From: Ananas comosus | Lineage: Eukaryota; Streptophyta; Magnoliopsida; Poales; Bromeliaceae | Assembly: GCF_001540865.1 (NCBI RefSeq) | Contig: NC_033621.1 | Coordinates: forward strand, 6,112,979-6,176,978 | Direction of reading: 5' to 3' | Length of the DNA stretch: 64,000 bases | Part shown: one piece after another, positions 47,901-58,367 of the stretch | Numbering within the stretch: the first letter of the stretch is position 1 | How the letters are laid out: each line of letters begins with the position of its first letter | The notes under the pieces: generated by a model | Told to the model about the DNA's origin: nothing | What the model saw: only the letters and a program-made list of their open reading frames with translations | Database searches by the model: none | Program-made: the position numbers and the translations under genes

Positions 47901-50900
47901 CGTCCCCGCTGGTAAGGAAGAAGCTGGGATGGGGATGCTACTTTCTCGCGCAGCAAAATTCCTGATTTCTGCTAGTATTTTTCCTTGAAAATACAACATA
48001 TATCATATATCGAATATATCTTAGTATATTATACATATGCATATAGAATGCTAGCTTTAATGCTCTTGACTCTTCATAAATTCTCAATTTAATCAAACAT
48101 CATTAATATGTTGAATTTATTATATAGTATATTAGTTAAATAGTGTTGGACTGCTATGTAGTTTTGCTAAATTGATGTGTCATGCTTAATAATTTGATAA
48201 ATAATAATAAATAAACTTAATAATTCAACCAAGTTAAAATGTTTTAAATTGAAATTAATCTAACTAAATTTTAATTAAAAAAATTTCTTTAAAATATTTT
48301 GTAAAATTTCAACAGATCCCCATGGGGATGGGAATTCCTGTGGGGACGGATAGGGAGGGACTTTTCCTCGTTGCCGGGGGCCGGGTGGGGTTGGGGGACG
48401 ACCAAACTTCCATATTAGAATTGTCACGCCCCGCGACCGCCCGCCTATTTGGCCGGGTCGCGGCGCCACGAACAGACCGCCGAACGGACAGAGTTTCCCC
48501 TGTACGTCCTAGGCATCGCAATCAATACAATATACGAAGTTCCAACCAGGAACTGATCTCAATCAAGATTGCATAATGAAGTATCAAAAACATAACATAT
48601 CCTATGTTATTACAAGCATTCATTCTCAAGTTCCACATAATACATTTTGTTTACATTGAACTTCCAAAATACAATCCGATTATTATATTACAGGTTTGTT
48701 TTCTGTTCTATAAACCTCTAGGCTAGACCACCACTGGGTACTGCTACCTCTGGTCTCTGGGGTAGGGCGCTATCTATGGAGCTACGTCCTTGCCTCGCGC
48801 CGCCGCACCGCTCATGTGTGAACCTGAAACACCCCAAAACAACGTGGGGTGAGAACCAACTCCATGGTTCCCAGTGGGTACGGCCACCCAAGGGAAAAGC
48901 TCGATCAATAGGTCCGAGGAGGCACTGCAACATATTAGTTCAACAATATACAACATATATATATATTCAAATTGAAATACATACCATGCCTCACAATATG
49001 CGATATGAAAATCATGCAACTATAGTAGATCAATTGATTCTACATTTACTTGGCTAATATTAGCTCATAACATCCAACTCTAAGGTTTCTATTACCTTAG
49101 GATTACACACAAGTCCACTGGCTTCTAAGGTCTCTATTACCTTAGCTCTAGCCTCTATCACTAGCTTATAAGGGTTCCACTACCCTAATGAAGCTATCCA
49201 CCTGACTCAGCCTCGAGTCAATCATCCGCGGATATTCCCCGCACTGGCTACTCAACAGCATACCGCTCTCCGTGACTTAGCCTCTTAGCGGCGAAATTGT
49301 CGCACACGCTGAACCCGGCTCAAGTCCCTTGACGTAGCCATTCTGGCGGCGAACACGTTGCACTTACCTAGCGAGGATTCAAGTCATGACCTAACCATCT
49401 GGCGGCGAACTAATTGCACCTCACCCAACAATGGTTTCAGTCACGACTCAGCCACCTGGCGGCACCCGTATCGTACTTACCCAGCAATGGTTCCAGTCAA
49501 TCCCGGCGGTCTGATCCACAATTGGCTTAACAATCTGGCGGCGAAATTGTCCCACACGCCACGACAATGGTTCAAGCCTCGGGCGGTGAGCTCCAAGTGC
49601 TCGCCCCCGATCCTCCCTAGGTATCAACCTCGGCGGCGAAATCGTCGCACACGCCCTAGCCTTGATACCAGGGTCATCACAAGTCCTGGGATTCCGGAAT
49701 CCACTTCCACAGGTCGAGGGTCCATAACCAACCCTATGCTGTCGACCTAGAACATCCTAGTGGCTAATACAACTATACTCAACAACCTAGGTTCAATACC
49801 ACTCTAGGTCCAGGTCTCAGTCACATAACCTAGGTACAATCGCTAGGTTCTATATCATCTCTACCTAGAGGTCAACTTCTAGGTTCACTTGTTCAACCTA
49901 TGTTTACTAACACTAGGTTCGATGCCACACACCTAGACTTGTTCGACTCTAGATTCACTTGTTCAATCTATGTTCTTTAACACTAGGTTAGGTGCCACTC
50001 GATCTACCTGACATCCTAGTTGTCCAATCGAGTACCATAAAGTTCTCATGTCAATCAACTCTCTCATTCTAGAGTTATCATCTAGTTCACATGCATATCT
50101 ACCTAGCATATTCTCACAATGCTAATTATGCATTCTTTAATTTATCTAGCATTATTTATATGCATCTACTTAGTATTTTACCACATGCATCATCTATGTC
50201 ATTTTGTTAACATGCATCAATATGAATTCACTTTACTTAGACATACAGGTGATCTAGTCGCTTCGGTAAGCACAACCCACCTTAGCTTGCTTTCCGATTG
50301 CTCGTCGACACTTGCAATCGGCCTCCCGCGGTACTCGACACCCGGTTTTGCCCGATCTCGCAGTTGCGCTCCAACCGCGCGCCGCTTTGCAGTTCCGAGA
50401 ATTAAAGGTCTTCGCTTTGTTGTTACGGTGCTCGGGACCCAATCTCGCGATTTTTGGACGTCGCCTCGGCCCTCTTGGTCAAAACGAAGCTCGCTCGGCC
50501 TTATTTTGCCGATATCTTTACACCCGCTCGACGAATGCTCAATCCGTCGCTTCCCACGCGTTTAGACACCTAACAATTAGGTTTACAGAGGGTCACATAA
50601 GATCAAACTCTCACAAATACCAAAACCCCATTTTGGGTGCCTTAGATGTTACTATAGCCAAATCCACCAAATCAATCTATGAAATGGGGGAAATCCATCT
50701 AGATAGTATGCTAGGGTTCCAAATAATCCAATTTTAGAGATGAAAAACCCATCTCTAAAGATCTACCATGAGAGAGCTTAGAAGCTTACCTCTCCAAGGA
50801 GCTCCAATGGTGTGGAGAGGAAGAGAAGAAGATGGAGATGATCTCTTCCAAGCTCTACTCCTTCTCCTTCTTCTCCTTCCCTTCTCTTTCTCTTCTTCTT

Positions 50901-53900
50901 CTCTTTTCTCTCTTCTTTCCCTTTTTCCTCTTCTTCCACGATCAGAGAGAGAGGGAACAGTGAGGGAGAGAGGGAATGAGAGAGAGAAAGAGAGAGAGAG
51001 ACCCCTCTCATAACCCCTCTCATGGCCATTTTGCACATAAACCCCTCAACTTTTCATCCCTTACACTGCCCAGACTGGGCAAAACCCGCGCAGAGGGACC
51101 GGTCTCTTCCTACCTGGGATCGGTCCCAGAGGACCTTCCCCCCAATCCACGCGCTCGGGAACTGGTCCCTCCAACCTGGGGACCGGTTGCATTGCGCGTC
51201 GCCGCAACCACCAGCCGATGGGACCGGTCTCTCCCTGCCAGGGACCGGTCCCCGAGAGCAAACCCGCGCAGGCCATGTTCGGGAACCGGTCCCTCCCGCT
51301 AGGGACCGGTCCCTAAGAGCAGATCTGCCAAGCGCAGGTTTTTGCACTATTTGCTCTCGCGGACTTCATTCCAATGCACTTTTTGGGTTTCGTGCCACTC
51401 CGGCTTTTCCAAAGGCTACTCGCTCGACAATTAGTCGATCTTGGACGAAGTCCAACTCTCGGGTTTCGAGAATTCACTTCCTTACTAGAATAGTGTGTAA
51501 TATTTGTATAGTAATATATTATTTGGCTGTGATATTTTTGTAAATAAGTAAATTGATTAATAATTACGTGCGCATGCTTGTTATCAAGCAATTATAAATA
51601 TAAGTTCGCTTTCATGTAGGTTGGAAAATTTAGTCACTACCATTATCTGAGGAAGTCATGTCAATGTCATTGTTATTAGAGTTGGCCCTGGGGCAGCTTT
51701 CTAAAGGCGGAAGGTGAACAGAAAGCTCAAGTGTTTCCAAAGCCAAGCCACAAGGCATGCTGAGCTAACATATTATAAACTGAAATCAACAAAATAAATA
51801 ATTCACAAGTGACTCCCGACCTTGCAAAGAGGGTAGAAGAGAGGTTGTATAATTTTCATCTGCTGCTTTTGCTGCTCATTCATGACTTTCATCTGCTTAG
51901 GTTTTCCAAATTCTCAAGTTTTAACGCATCATAAATGATTCTAGGTCAAGTATTAGGTTCTATTCGCTTCCACTACGCAGTTCGAGTCATCAAACACCGC
52001 GAGATGCTTTCCTTTGAGGTTAGGGCTTCGCACTTGAGGCGCAAGGCGTGCGAAAAGAAATTGATAAAGATGTTCCCTCTTAGGAAATAATTCATTAAAA
52101 GTTTGCAACTACATTTAGGTAACTCTTCTTTTACTGGTTGTGAAATTTTTATGGTGGATGTTCTTTTCTATGTGGCATATATGCGTTGGGTCTTCTTGGT
52201 GCTTAGTATGGAAAATTTACAGTATATGAAGGTCAGAAAAATGTTGATGGCTTATATTGAAAAATATTTTCTTCGTCAAAGATCCATTTGAATTTGCTGA
52301 AACCTAATTTTCAAAGGGACATAGAACTTTGCCTTTGTCAGTTTAGGCATGGCTGTTTGCACTTTGGGAGATATATTTCCTGAAACTCTTCAAGTTATTC
52401 TCTGCTGGTCTGATTTACTAGGTGACAGATAAAAGCTTGCTTCAAGAAGGGTCCATGAAGATAAAGGATGGAAGAATTAAAGATGACCATCACATTTATA
52501 TGGTACTTGAGTATGGAGAAATTGATCTTGCTCACATGGTTGCACAAAAGTTGAAGGAGACAAGTAACCCAAGTTTGCAAATAGATGAGAATTGGCTGAG
52601 GTTTTACTGGCAGGTAATGATCATTTTCATGTACTTGAATGTTTTCCATCTTCCAAAAGTTCTAATGATATAGTCAACTGATAAGATCTTGTGGGGCCTT
52701 TACTTATCCATTTTTCTCCTGGAAAATGACTTTAAATGTTATCTGTGTTTAAGTGAAATGAGTTTTGATATAAGACAATAACAGCCTTTAGAAAGCAAAA
52801 CCTTCTGTTCTATGTGTTGCTCTTTGCTAAGTGGTTGTCAATCCTCTATGCTCTTTGCTAGGTGGTTTGTACGGCAAGACTACCTAGACACTAGTCAATT
52901 AAGTAGGCACTTCTATGTAGACTGGGCACCTAATGCCTTAGGCAACCACCAACAGACTCTCCTATCCTGCCTAAAGTGTCTCAGTCGCAGCCATTAGTAT
53001 TTAATTCACAATTTAATGGAAATTAGTTTTCTGATTTATTTATACCTTTTTACAATAGTATACCTTGTTGTACATACTGTTGCACCTCAAAGCTAGCAAA
53101 GAAATGGCACATGAACTTCAGTTCTTCACAAGAGCTAAGCATACTTTCAGTTTCTAATACTGTATTTGCTCTTCATTTCTCTTGTATGAGCATGCTCTAT
53201 CCGTCAAACGTTGTTTAGTGCTCGAAGAGAAATACCATTGTCCTGTACATCTGTTAATTTGTTATTGAAGCAAGACTAAAGCTAGATAATACTATTTGAC
53301 TTTCAGGCTTGCTAATGAACCTTCAGTTTTCGAGTTCGACAATGGGTAACAATGGGCCAGATAATGTTAAATTTTAGTTGGATCAATTCGTGCGTATTGA
53401 TCTACAGGAGCATCCTTTAATAGGTTTACTACTTTTAGCCTTCTTTACCAGGGGAAAAAGCTAGTTCTTTAACAATAATTAAGCTGCATTTGCAATTCAT
53501 TGCTATCATTTTAACCTTCATCTTGTGATGATTTTTTTTTTTAGTTTTTACAAACAATAAATGGTTTTTTTGAGCAGAAATAATTTGTAAAAGCAGCAGT
53601 GATATGTAGTAGCTTTTGAGATAACGCAATCTATATAGTGTAAGTAAAACTGCTGCATGTTTCTTTATCCTTCCCCAGCAATGGCCGTCATCTGTTGAGG
53701 TTTAAATATTTTTACATGCTCTGAAACTTCTTGATTCCTAGATGCATGCAATTGCTTAATGATAAAGTGAACGATATGTTTATAACGTATTGAAACTGAG
53801 CTCAGAAATATTTAGATTTGCGTAGCTTGTTGGCCAGCAAACTAAATTAGATGCAACACTTCCTCCGAGTAAAATTTGACAAGATTGCAGCTTAATATAT

Positions 53901-55455
53901 AAAGCAAAGTGAGTAATTTTTGGCTGAAGGGATATGCCATCGTCAATCTCCACCGATTAGTTGTGTCCACTGCAAAGTCATCTTATTAGTCAACGGATGT
54001 TGCATTGCTCTCTATGTGAACAATGGCCTGTCAACTGCATGATATACATTAACATAATATCTGAAGGTCTCAATGTTCTTGTACTTGATTTACTGGTCCA
54101 GAATGTCAGCTCATGAATTTTACTTTTAAGATTAAATAATTAATGACAGTTAACTAAAGAGGAATCATATATCAGTGCTATTAAACTTTTATTCTTATTA
54201 GACAACCGAATTATTGTTCTTTCTATGAGGACGAGATCTCTTCTTTACTGATTACAGAGACTATTGTCACTACTCGTCTCATTTGTAGTACAAGAGAAAT
54301 CAATATTTTTGTGAGCCATTTGTGATCGATCACCATGTATTTATGTTTTGTTGCATGAAATGGAAGCGGATATGCCATCCTATTAGAAAAATACCATTTG
54401 GCATTCATCCTCGTGTTATGTCTTTTCTCTTAAAGTTTAATTTCTCTTGTTACTGCAGCAAATGCTTGAAGCCGTTAAAACAATACATGAGGAGCGTATT
54501 GTCCACTCTGATTTGAAGCCTGCCAACTTTTTACTGGTCCGGGGCTCTTTAAAACTTATCGACTTTGGCATTGCTAAAGCTATATTAAGTGATACAACAA
54601 ATATCCAGCGTGATTCACAGGTTATCATCTTTTTTTATTTCTAAGATTGTATTGGCTTCAAGTTATTTCTTGAACTAAAAAGTAATTGCCTCTTTGGTCT
54701 AAGCTTCTAAAGCAATATCTCTGCTTTGAAATGTAGCTATTAAGTGTTTTCTTGGAAGCGAAAGTTTTAATTTGAAGCTCTTGTTCTTACAGTTGTAAGA
54801 AGTTGGTGAATTATGCCATGAAAATCTGTTAGAGCTTTTTCAAACAACTCGAGTCGAACAATGCTTTGTAGAAGCTCCAGCTAGGCCTAACAAGCCTTTA
54901 ATTGGGAAAATGTTCTGATGGATGAATACTATTTCTGTTGTCGACTGAATCCAGGTGGGAACACTGAACTATATGTCCCCAGAGGCATTCATGTGCAACG
55001 AGCATGATGCAAACGGGAGCACAATCAAGTGTGGACGGCCATCAGATATCTGGTCTCTTGGCTGTATTCTATACCAGATGGTGTATGGCAAGACACCGTT
55101 TTCGGAGTACAAGACCTTTTGGGCCAAGTTCAAGGTCGTAACGGATCGGAACTACCAAATCATTTATGAGCCCGTTTCTAATCCGTGGCTCATTGATCTC
55201 ATGCGCAGATGCCTTGCATGGGATCGCAATGAGAGGTGGCGCATTCCACAGCTTCTTCAGCACCCGTTTCTTGTTCCTCCTATAGCACGAGAGCCGTCCC
55301 CTGATCACCCATGGAAAGCTCTACTGGAGAGGGTTGGGGTATATTGGAACAATCCAGATGTTTCTAGGTTGTGTTCTGAACTTCATAAAGTGGTAGCCGA
55401 GTGCGAGAAGGCAGGAAGAGTTTCAGCTACTGATGTGGAGCAAAGCACATTGTGA
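41723..55455 (+). CDS. MPS1: MPS1/TTK-type dual-specificity protein kinase (six coding exons, 760 aa)
   Basis: Exons 41723-41900, 42075-42518, 42649-43454, 52422-52613, 54459-54620 and 54955-55455 join in frame (2283 nt with stop) with GT..AG introns throughout. The N-terminus has the plant MPS1 motif [17 protein letters not shown], then a long Ser-rich, low-complexity region. The kinase domain starts near residue 410: glycine loop IGSGGSSEV (417-420), ALKK with catalytic K438, helix C E456, hinge [11 protein letters not shown], catalytic loop HSDLKPAN (D558; HSD instead of HRD, normal for MPS1), DFG 575-577 and MSPE (602-604) after GTLNY. MPS1 acts at kinetochores in the spindle checkpoint and, in plants, is linked to chromosome segregation and meiosis. 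ATG chosen because the frame is closed just upstream. Intron 3 (8967 bp) is full of transposons. Confidence 0.95.
42075..42518 (+). CDS. MPS1: MPS1 exon 2
   Basis: Acceptor TTGTTTCAG. Encodes a Ser/Thr-rich non-catalytic region ([26 protein letters not shown]). Donor GTAAGC; intron 2 is 130 bp. Confidence 0.92.
42649..43454 (+). CDS. MPS1: MPS1 exon 3 (N-terminal region and kinase N-lobe start)
   Basis: Acceptor TTTATGCAG. The last 70 residues hold the glycine loop, K438 and helix C, ending at NIIQLIDYE. Donor GTACCC is weaker than the others. Reading through it adds about 38 residues before a stop at 43568, which would give a kinase lacking its C-lobe. Confidence 0.92.
43520..43640. repeat. 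GCGAGGCGC repeat at the left of MPS1 intron 3
   Basis: GCGAGGCGC words occur three times, plus GAGGCACAC. A related stretch (CTTGAGGCGCAAGGCGTGCG) lies near the other end of the intron at 52035-52055. They could be ends of an old element spanning most of the intron, but I see no clean inverted repeat. Confidence 0.4.
43790..43880 (-). pseudogene. Acidic C-terminal tail, possibly of a hAT-like transposase
   Basis: On the minus strand an acceptor-like TTCATTGTTGTAG precedes [19 protein letters not shown] and a stop at about 43800. Acidic tails of this kind are common in plant hAT-family proteins, but there is too little sequence for an assignment. The host sequence continues around the solo LTR at 44222 with Gln/Ala codon-rich (CTGCTG) DNA. 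Confidence 0.25.
44140..44221. repeat. GCTGCT-rich stretch, split by the solo LTR
   Basis: CTGCTG/TGCTGC-rich DNA on both sides of the solo LTR (44140-44221 and 46725-46805). Inversely read it encodes Gln/Ala/Ser runs. It was continuous before the LTR inserted. Confidence 0.6.
45166..45191. repeat. Conserved LTR hairpin, copy 6
   Basis: GCTTGT/ACAAGC and GGG/CCC around AGCGA, with CTCCGGAGT upstream; identical to copy 2. Confidence 0.75.
46375..46505. repeat. GTACCGGTAC palindrome array (intron 3 solo LTR)
   Basis: Three exact GTACCGGTAC copies and decayed ones (GTACCGGTATAA at the end), with CCCGAGCCTCGGGT between. Confidence 0.88.
46900..48421. other. Old repeats in MPS1 intron 3
   Basis: A GACGCGCGTGCGTC palindrome at about 46913; a TA microsatellite at 47046-47071; a block with GAACGGTTGAAAATAAAA and ending GTATACCAACCTAGCTC plus CT/TA runs (47070-47450), which looks like a dispersed MITE-type repeat; and G-rich CCCCATGGGGATGGG-type stretches at 47790-47960 and 48315-48410. 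None has clear ends. Confidence 0.4.
49265..49580. repeat. GGCGGCGAA repeat array
   Basis: Four to five units with CTGGCGGCGAAC or TTAGCGGCGAAATTGTC and CACTTACC/CTCACCC, like the array at 35620. Confidence 0.7.
51095..51312. repeat. GGGACCGGTCCC palindrome array (intron 3 solo LTR)
   Basis: About eight GGGACCGGTCCC, GGGATCGGTCCC or GGGAACCGGTCCC words. Core ACCGGT mostly kept. Confidence 0.9.
51492..52421. other. Right part of MPS1 intron 3
   Basis: AT-rich unique-looking DNA, then the GAGGCGCAAGGCGTGCG stretch at about 52038, then ordinary intron sequence to the acceptor. No gene recognised. Confidence 0.5.
52422..52613 (+). CDS. MPS1: MPS1 exon 4
   Basis: Acceptor TTTACTAG. 64 codons in phase 0, covering the N-lobe insert and the hinge ([15 protein letters not shown]). 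Donor GTAATG; intron 4 is 1845 bp. Confidence 0.93.
52614..54458. other. MPS1 intron 4
   Basis: 1845 bp, AT-rich, no transposon ends or genes seen. Confidence 0.8.
54459..54620 (+). CDS. MPS1: MPS1 exon 5
   Basis: Acceptor TGTTACTGCAG. 54 codons with the catalytic loop [13 protein letters not shown] and [10 protein letters not shown]. Donor GTTATC; intron 5 is 334 bp. Confidence 0.94.
54955..55455 (+). CDS. MPS1: MPS1 exon 6 (C-lobe and tail)
   Basis: Acceptor GAATCCAG. Encodes [30 protein letters not shown] and [23 protein letters not shown], then a short tail ending in TGA at 55453-55455. Confidence 0.94.
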   Translation: MGTLNYMSPEAFMCNEHDANGSTIKCGRPSDIWSLGCILYQMVYGKTPFSEYKTFWAKFKVVTDRNYQIIYEPVSNPWLIDLMRRCLAWDRNERWRIPQLLQHPFLVPPIAREPSPDHPWKALLERVGVYWNNPDVSRLCSELHKVVAECEKAGRVSATDVEQSTL

Positions 55456-55910
55456 TTATGTTATGTAGACATTGTGTTTTGGTAATCTAGTAGAGATTAG
55501 CGCTTTCTTCCACTGATGCAGAAATATATGTGCATTCTATGTTTGGAACTCTTCTGCTATGGCTGCTTTCTGGGCCTGTGTGGCCCAGAAAAGTTTTGTG
55601 ATGGTTGATCTAAAATGACCTCAAGAAGGTTCAATTTCTGTTAATGCCCCCCCAATGATCAGTGCCTTTCACACAGGTCATGCTGAGAAATACTATTTTC
55701 TGCATAGAAGTAGAAGATCATAATGAAGCAGCTGCAAATATGACATTTCGCTGCACTTGCTCCTGTAATGAAAAGGCACTTTTTTGTGTGCACTGCCCAT
55801 TTGTAGGGAGGAACGACAAAATGATGCAGCTATTAGCAGCTTTGACGATTTTAAACATCTATATAATCCTTATCTTTTGATTTTCATTAACAAAGTGCTA
55901 GATTATTATC
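55456..55910 (+). other. MPS1 3' flank / probable 3' UTR
   Basis: TG/CT-rich plant 3' UTR-like sequence. No unambiguous polyadenylation signal. The open frame at 55662-55880 has no recognisable domain. Confidence 0.4.
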
Positions 55911-55914
55911 ATAC

Positions 55915-56220
55915 TTAGGGCTTGTTTGGTTCATTTATTTTGAACTATGGAATCGGAACAAAATTTATTAATTTTGATAGTTGTTTGTTTTACCGGAATC
56001 AAATTTCGATTCTCATTTCACTACGGAATGGGAATGACTCAATCCATTTAGGGCATGTTTGGTTGCAAGGATTCGAGGTTTGAAATGAGCATTGGAATGA
56101 GCTATATCTATTGTCAGTATTTGATTTGAGGGATAAGTATTTCGATTTTTATTTCAGGGGGAGTTGAATCTGTCCAAAATGATTCCTAAAATGGAGGCGG
56201 GAGTCAATTTTGATTCCGGA
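55915..56220. repeat. MITE-like fragments with GGGCTTGTTTGGTT starts
   Basis: GGGCTTGTTTGGTT at 55918 and GGGCATGTTTGGTTG at 56050 resemble the ends of PIF/Harbinger (Tourist) MITEs, followed by GGAATCGGAA/GGAATGGGAATG. Both face the same way and no inverted partner was found. Confidence 0.4.
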
Positions 56221-56802
56221 ACATTTTTTTTTCAATAATAATTATTTATATTCAAATATAAATATAAATATAAATATAAATTTAGATTAAATTATAGTTT
56301 TAAATTTAAATTCTTAATATAAATTCAAAATTTATTAATTTTTAAAATTTTAATTTTAATTTTAATTTATAACAAATATATGTATCTTAATATGTAAGTA
56401 CTTATGTTAAAACTTAATCCCAAAAATATTCACGATATGCGAAGCACATTCTCGTCACATCACATCAGTCAGGCAATATTATTATAATTTTTTTGTGCAG
56501 AAAGAACCTGTTGCAAAATCTATAGAACAATAGTATATAATGTTCGTAATATCATCATGTAGAACACAGCGGAAGTATTCGTTCGTACTTTTGCAGAAGC
56601 TATTCGCGCTACGACGCAACGAGCCCAGATCGTAGAGGTTGATTCACGTGTCCTCGGATCGTCCTTGAAGGTCTTCTAACGCTCCAAAACTCGCGGTGGA
56701 TCGAACTACAAATGAGCACGATCGCAAATCCACCGTTCAAGACCCTCTAGAATCTATAATCTATCTATAACTATATATTATTCCTCAATAATTGCACACG
56801 TT
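56221..56802. other. AT-rich spacer then unassigned sequence
   Basis: 56221-56400 is a TAAATATAAATATA-type low-complexity run. 56560-56760 is balanced sequence with ACTCGCGGTGGATCG; it may be part of an old retroelement but I see no ends. Confidence 0.35.
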
Positions 56803-57150
56803 TTGCTAGGAGGCCAGGCGTGGGGCGCGGGCGGAGCCGGGAGCGGGAGCGGGCGCGGCGCGGGGGCGGGCGCGGTGAGGGTGCGTGGCGCGCGAGGGTG
56901 CGGACGGGGGTGCGAGCCGAGGGCGGAGGGCGACGCTTGGCCGGCGGGAGCGGAACGGGCGCTGGCGCGCGGGCGGGCACTGGCGCTGGGGCTGGCGTGG
57001 GCGCTGGCGCAGGGGTGGGCGCTGGCGCTAGCGGTGCGGGCGAGGCGGCGACGTCGAGGGGCTGAGGCGCGCGGGCGGCGTGCGCGCGGGGCGCAGGCGC
57101 CGACGTGGCGCGTCGCCGGGTCGGCGCGGAGCGGAAAAAAAAGATCGCGG
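56803..57150 (+). repeat. G-rich, very GC-rich island
   Basis: About 340 bp of GGGCGCGG, GGGAGCGGGAGCGGGCGC and GCGCTGGCGC words with strong G over C bias on the plus strand, ending at an abrupt change to AT-rich DNA near 57165. Overlapping frames on the minus strand give PAPAPTPAPAP-type peptides. Many G runs could form quadruplexes. No start, splice site or domain supports a gene. Confidence 0.7.
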
Positions 57151-57164
57151 CTCCTTGGGTGACC

Positions 57165-58185
57165 ACGTGAGATATATTATATAATATATATATATATATA
57201 TTATATATATTTATTATATATATAATTTTATTTTTTAAATATATATTTATTTATTATATTTATTTATTTAATATATATAGTATTTTATTTGTATATAGAT
57301 ATATTATCATATAATAATTTATTATATAATTTACTATTTATTTTTATAAAATATAAAATATAAAAATAAATGTTAAATAATTTAGACTACTGGTATAAGA
57401 TATAAATATTAGTTTTATAATATTGAGCATACACATATAAATTGTACATTAAAAAATAAAAAAAATTAATGCAGCTTAAGTTAATTTTATATTTGACGAA
57501 AATTAATTGTGAGAATCACAAATAATGATTTCTTATCTCATTCACTAACTACTGGGGGACCAACGATACCTACTAAAATTATTTCACTAGCTAATGGGGG
57601 ACAATTATGCCTATTAAAATTTTTTGATGTACTTATTGCACCATTTAAAATTTGAAATTAATTTTTACAACTAATTTTCAAAATTAAATTTTAAAATAAC
57701 TACCCGCAGCATCGCGCCGGTCCCATAATTAGTAATAGGTTAATGGAGGATGTGGTTTCTATGTTTTTCTCTTAGTTTTCTTATTTTTCCTTCTTCTTTT
57801 TATGTGAGATCGCCCGCATATTTATAAGGGATTCCAAAATCCTAATAGGTGCGTAAGAGATAAGGCCAAATCGGTTATTGATTGTTATCCTAATATGATT
57901 AGAATTTATCTCTAATTAGCTTTCCAATTTAAAAGCGAGATTAATTCTAATCCAATTAAATAACATAATAACCGTCGGATCGAGCCCGATCATGGGCGCA
58001 CCCGATTCGATTTAACCGAATGCCAACACATCCTCACCAAGGGAATGCCGCGTTGTCAACTTATTTTTCAACAAATTTGGTTTCGTAGAAAACCACAAAA
58101 AAACATTAACTATTTTGAGAAAAATCGCAACATGTGCGTAGCAAAAGGAAACAAAAAAAAATTACATAGCTACTTAAGCATAACT
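57165..58185. other. AT-rich spacer, no gene seen
   Basis: TATATA runs to about 57340, then AT-rich DNA. CTAATGGGGGACAATTATGCC-like words occur twice (57550, 57592) as an imperfect direct repeat. 57780-58030 may be retroelement leader sequence (CATATTTATAAGGGATTCC), unproven. Confidence 0.4.
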
Positions 58186-58367
58186 TGTCACGCCCCGGGA
58201 CCCAGCGGAAGCCCCCCGGGACGTGTCCAGACCCGCCATAAGTCTCAAACATATAAGGCGTTTACAATAAAACGATAAATAAAGCAATAATAAATGAACA
58301 TTTAGGAGTATCATAGTATAGTACAACTAGAATCTACAACAAAGGAATAAACAAAAGCTAAAAGTAG
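58186..58367 (-). mobile_element. LTR fragment (family I subfamily b), interrupted
   Basis: Begins TGTCACGCCCCGGGACCC at 58186, same as the 44222 LTR, with flank TAACT. Cut by the next LTR at 58368. Confidence 0.75.

Larger units (their letters stand above)
48422..51486 (-). mobile_element. Solo LTR in MPS1 intron 3, 3065 bp
   Basis: Begins TGTCACGCCCCGCGACC; ends CACTTCCTTACT (the last base is T where CA is expected). Exact duplication AGAAT at 48417-48421 and 51487-51491. It shares its beginning and the CTAGGTTCA and GGCGGCGAA repeats with family IV, but its end and its GGGACCGGTCCC array (51095-51312) with family II, so it looks like a mosaic of the two. Confidence 0.92.

Noticed and set aside
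54459..54620. Inactive pseudokinase because the HRD motif reads HSD
   Set aside because: HSD is the normal form in MPS1/TTK kinases, and the catalytic Asp, Lys, Asn and DFG are all present.
56771..57166. Extensin-like or arabinogalactan-like protein (PAPAPTPAP frame)
   Set aside because: The GC-rich island is open in several frames on both strands. No signal peptide, start context or splice site supports a gene.
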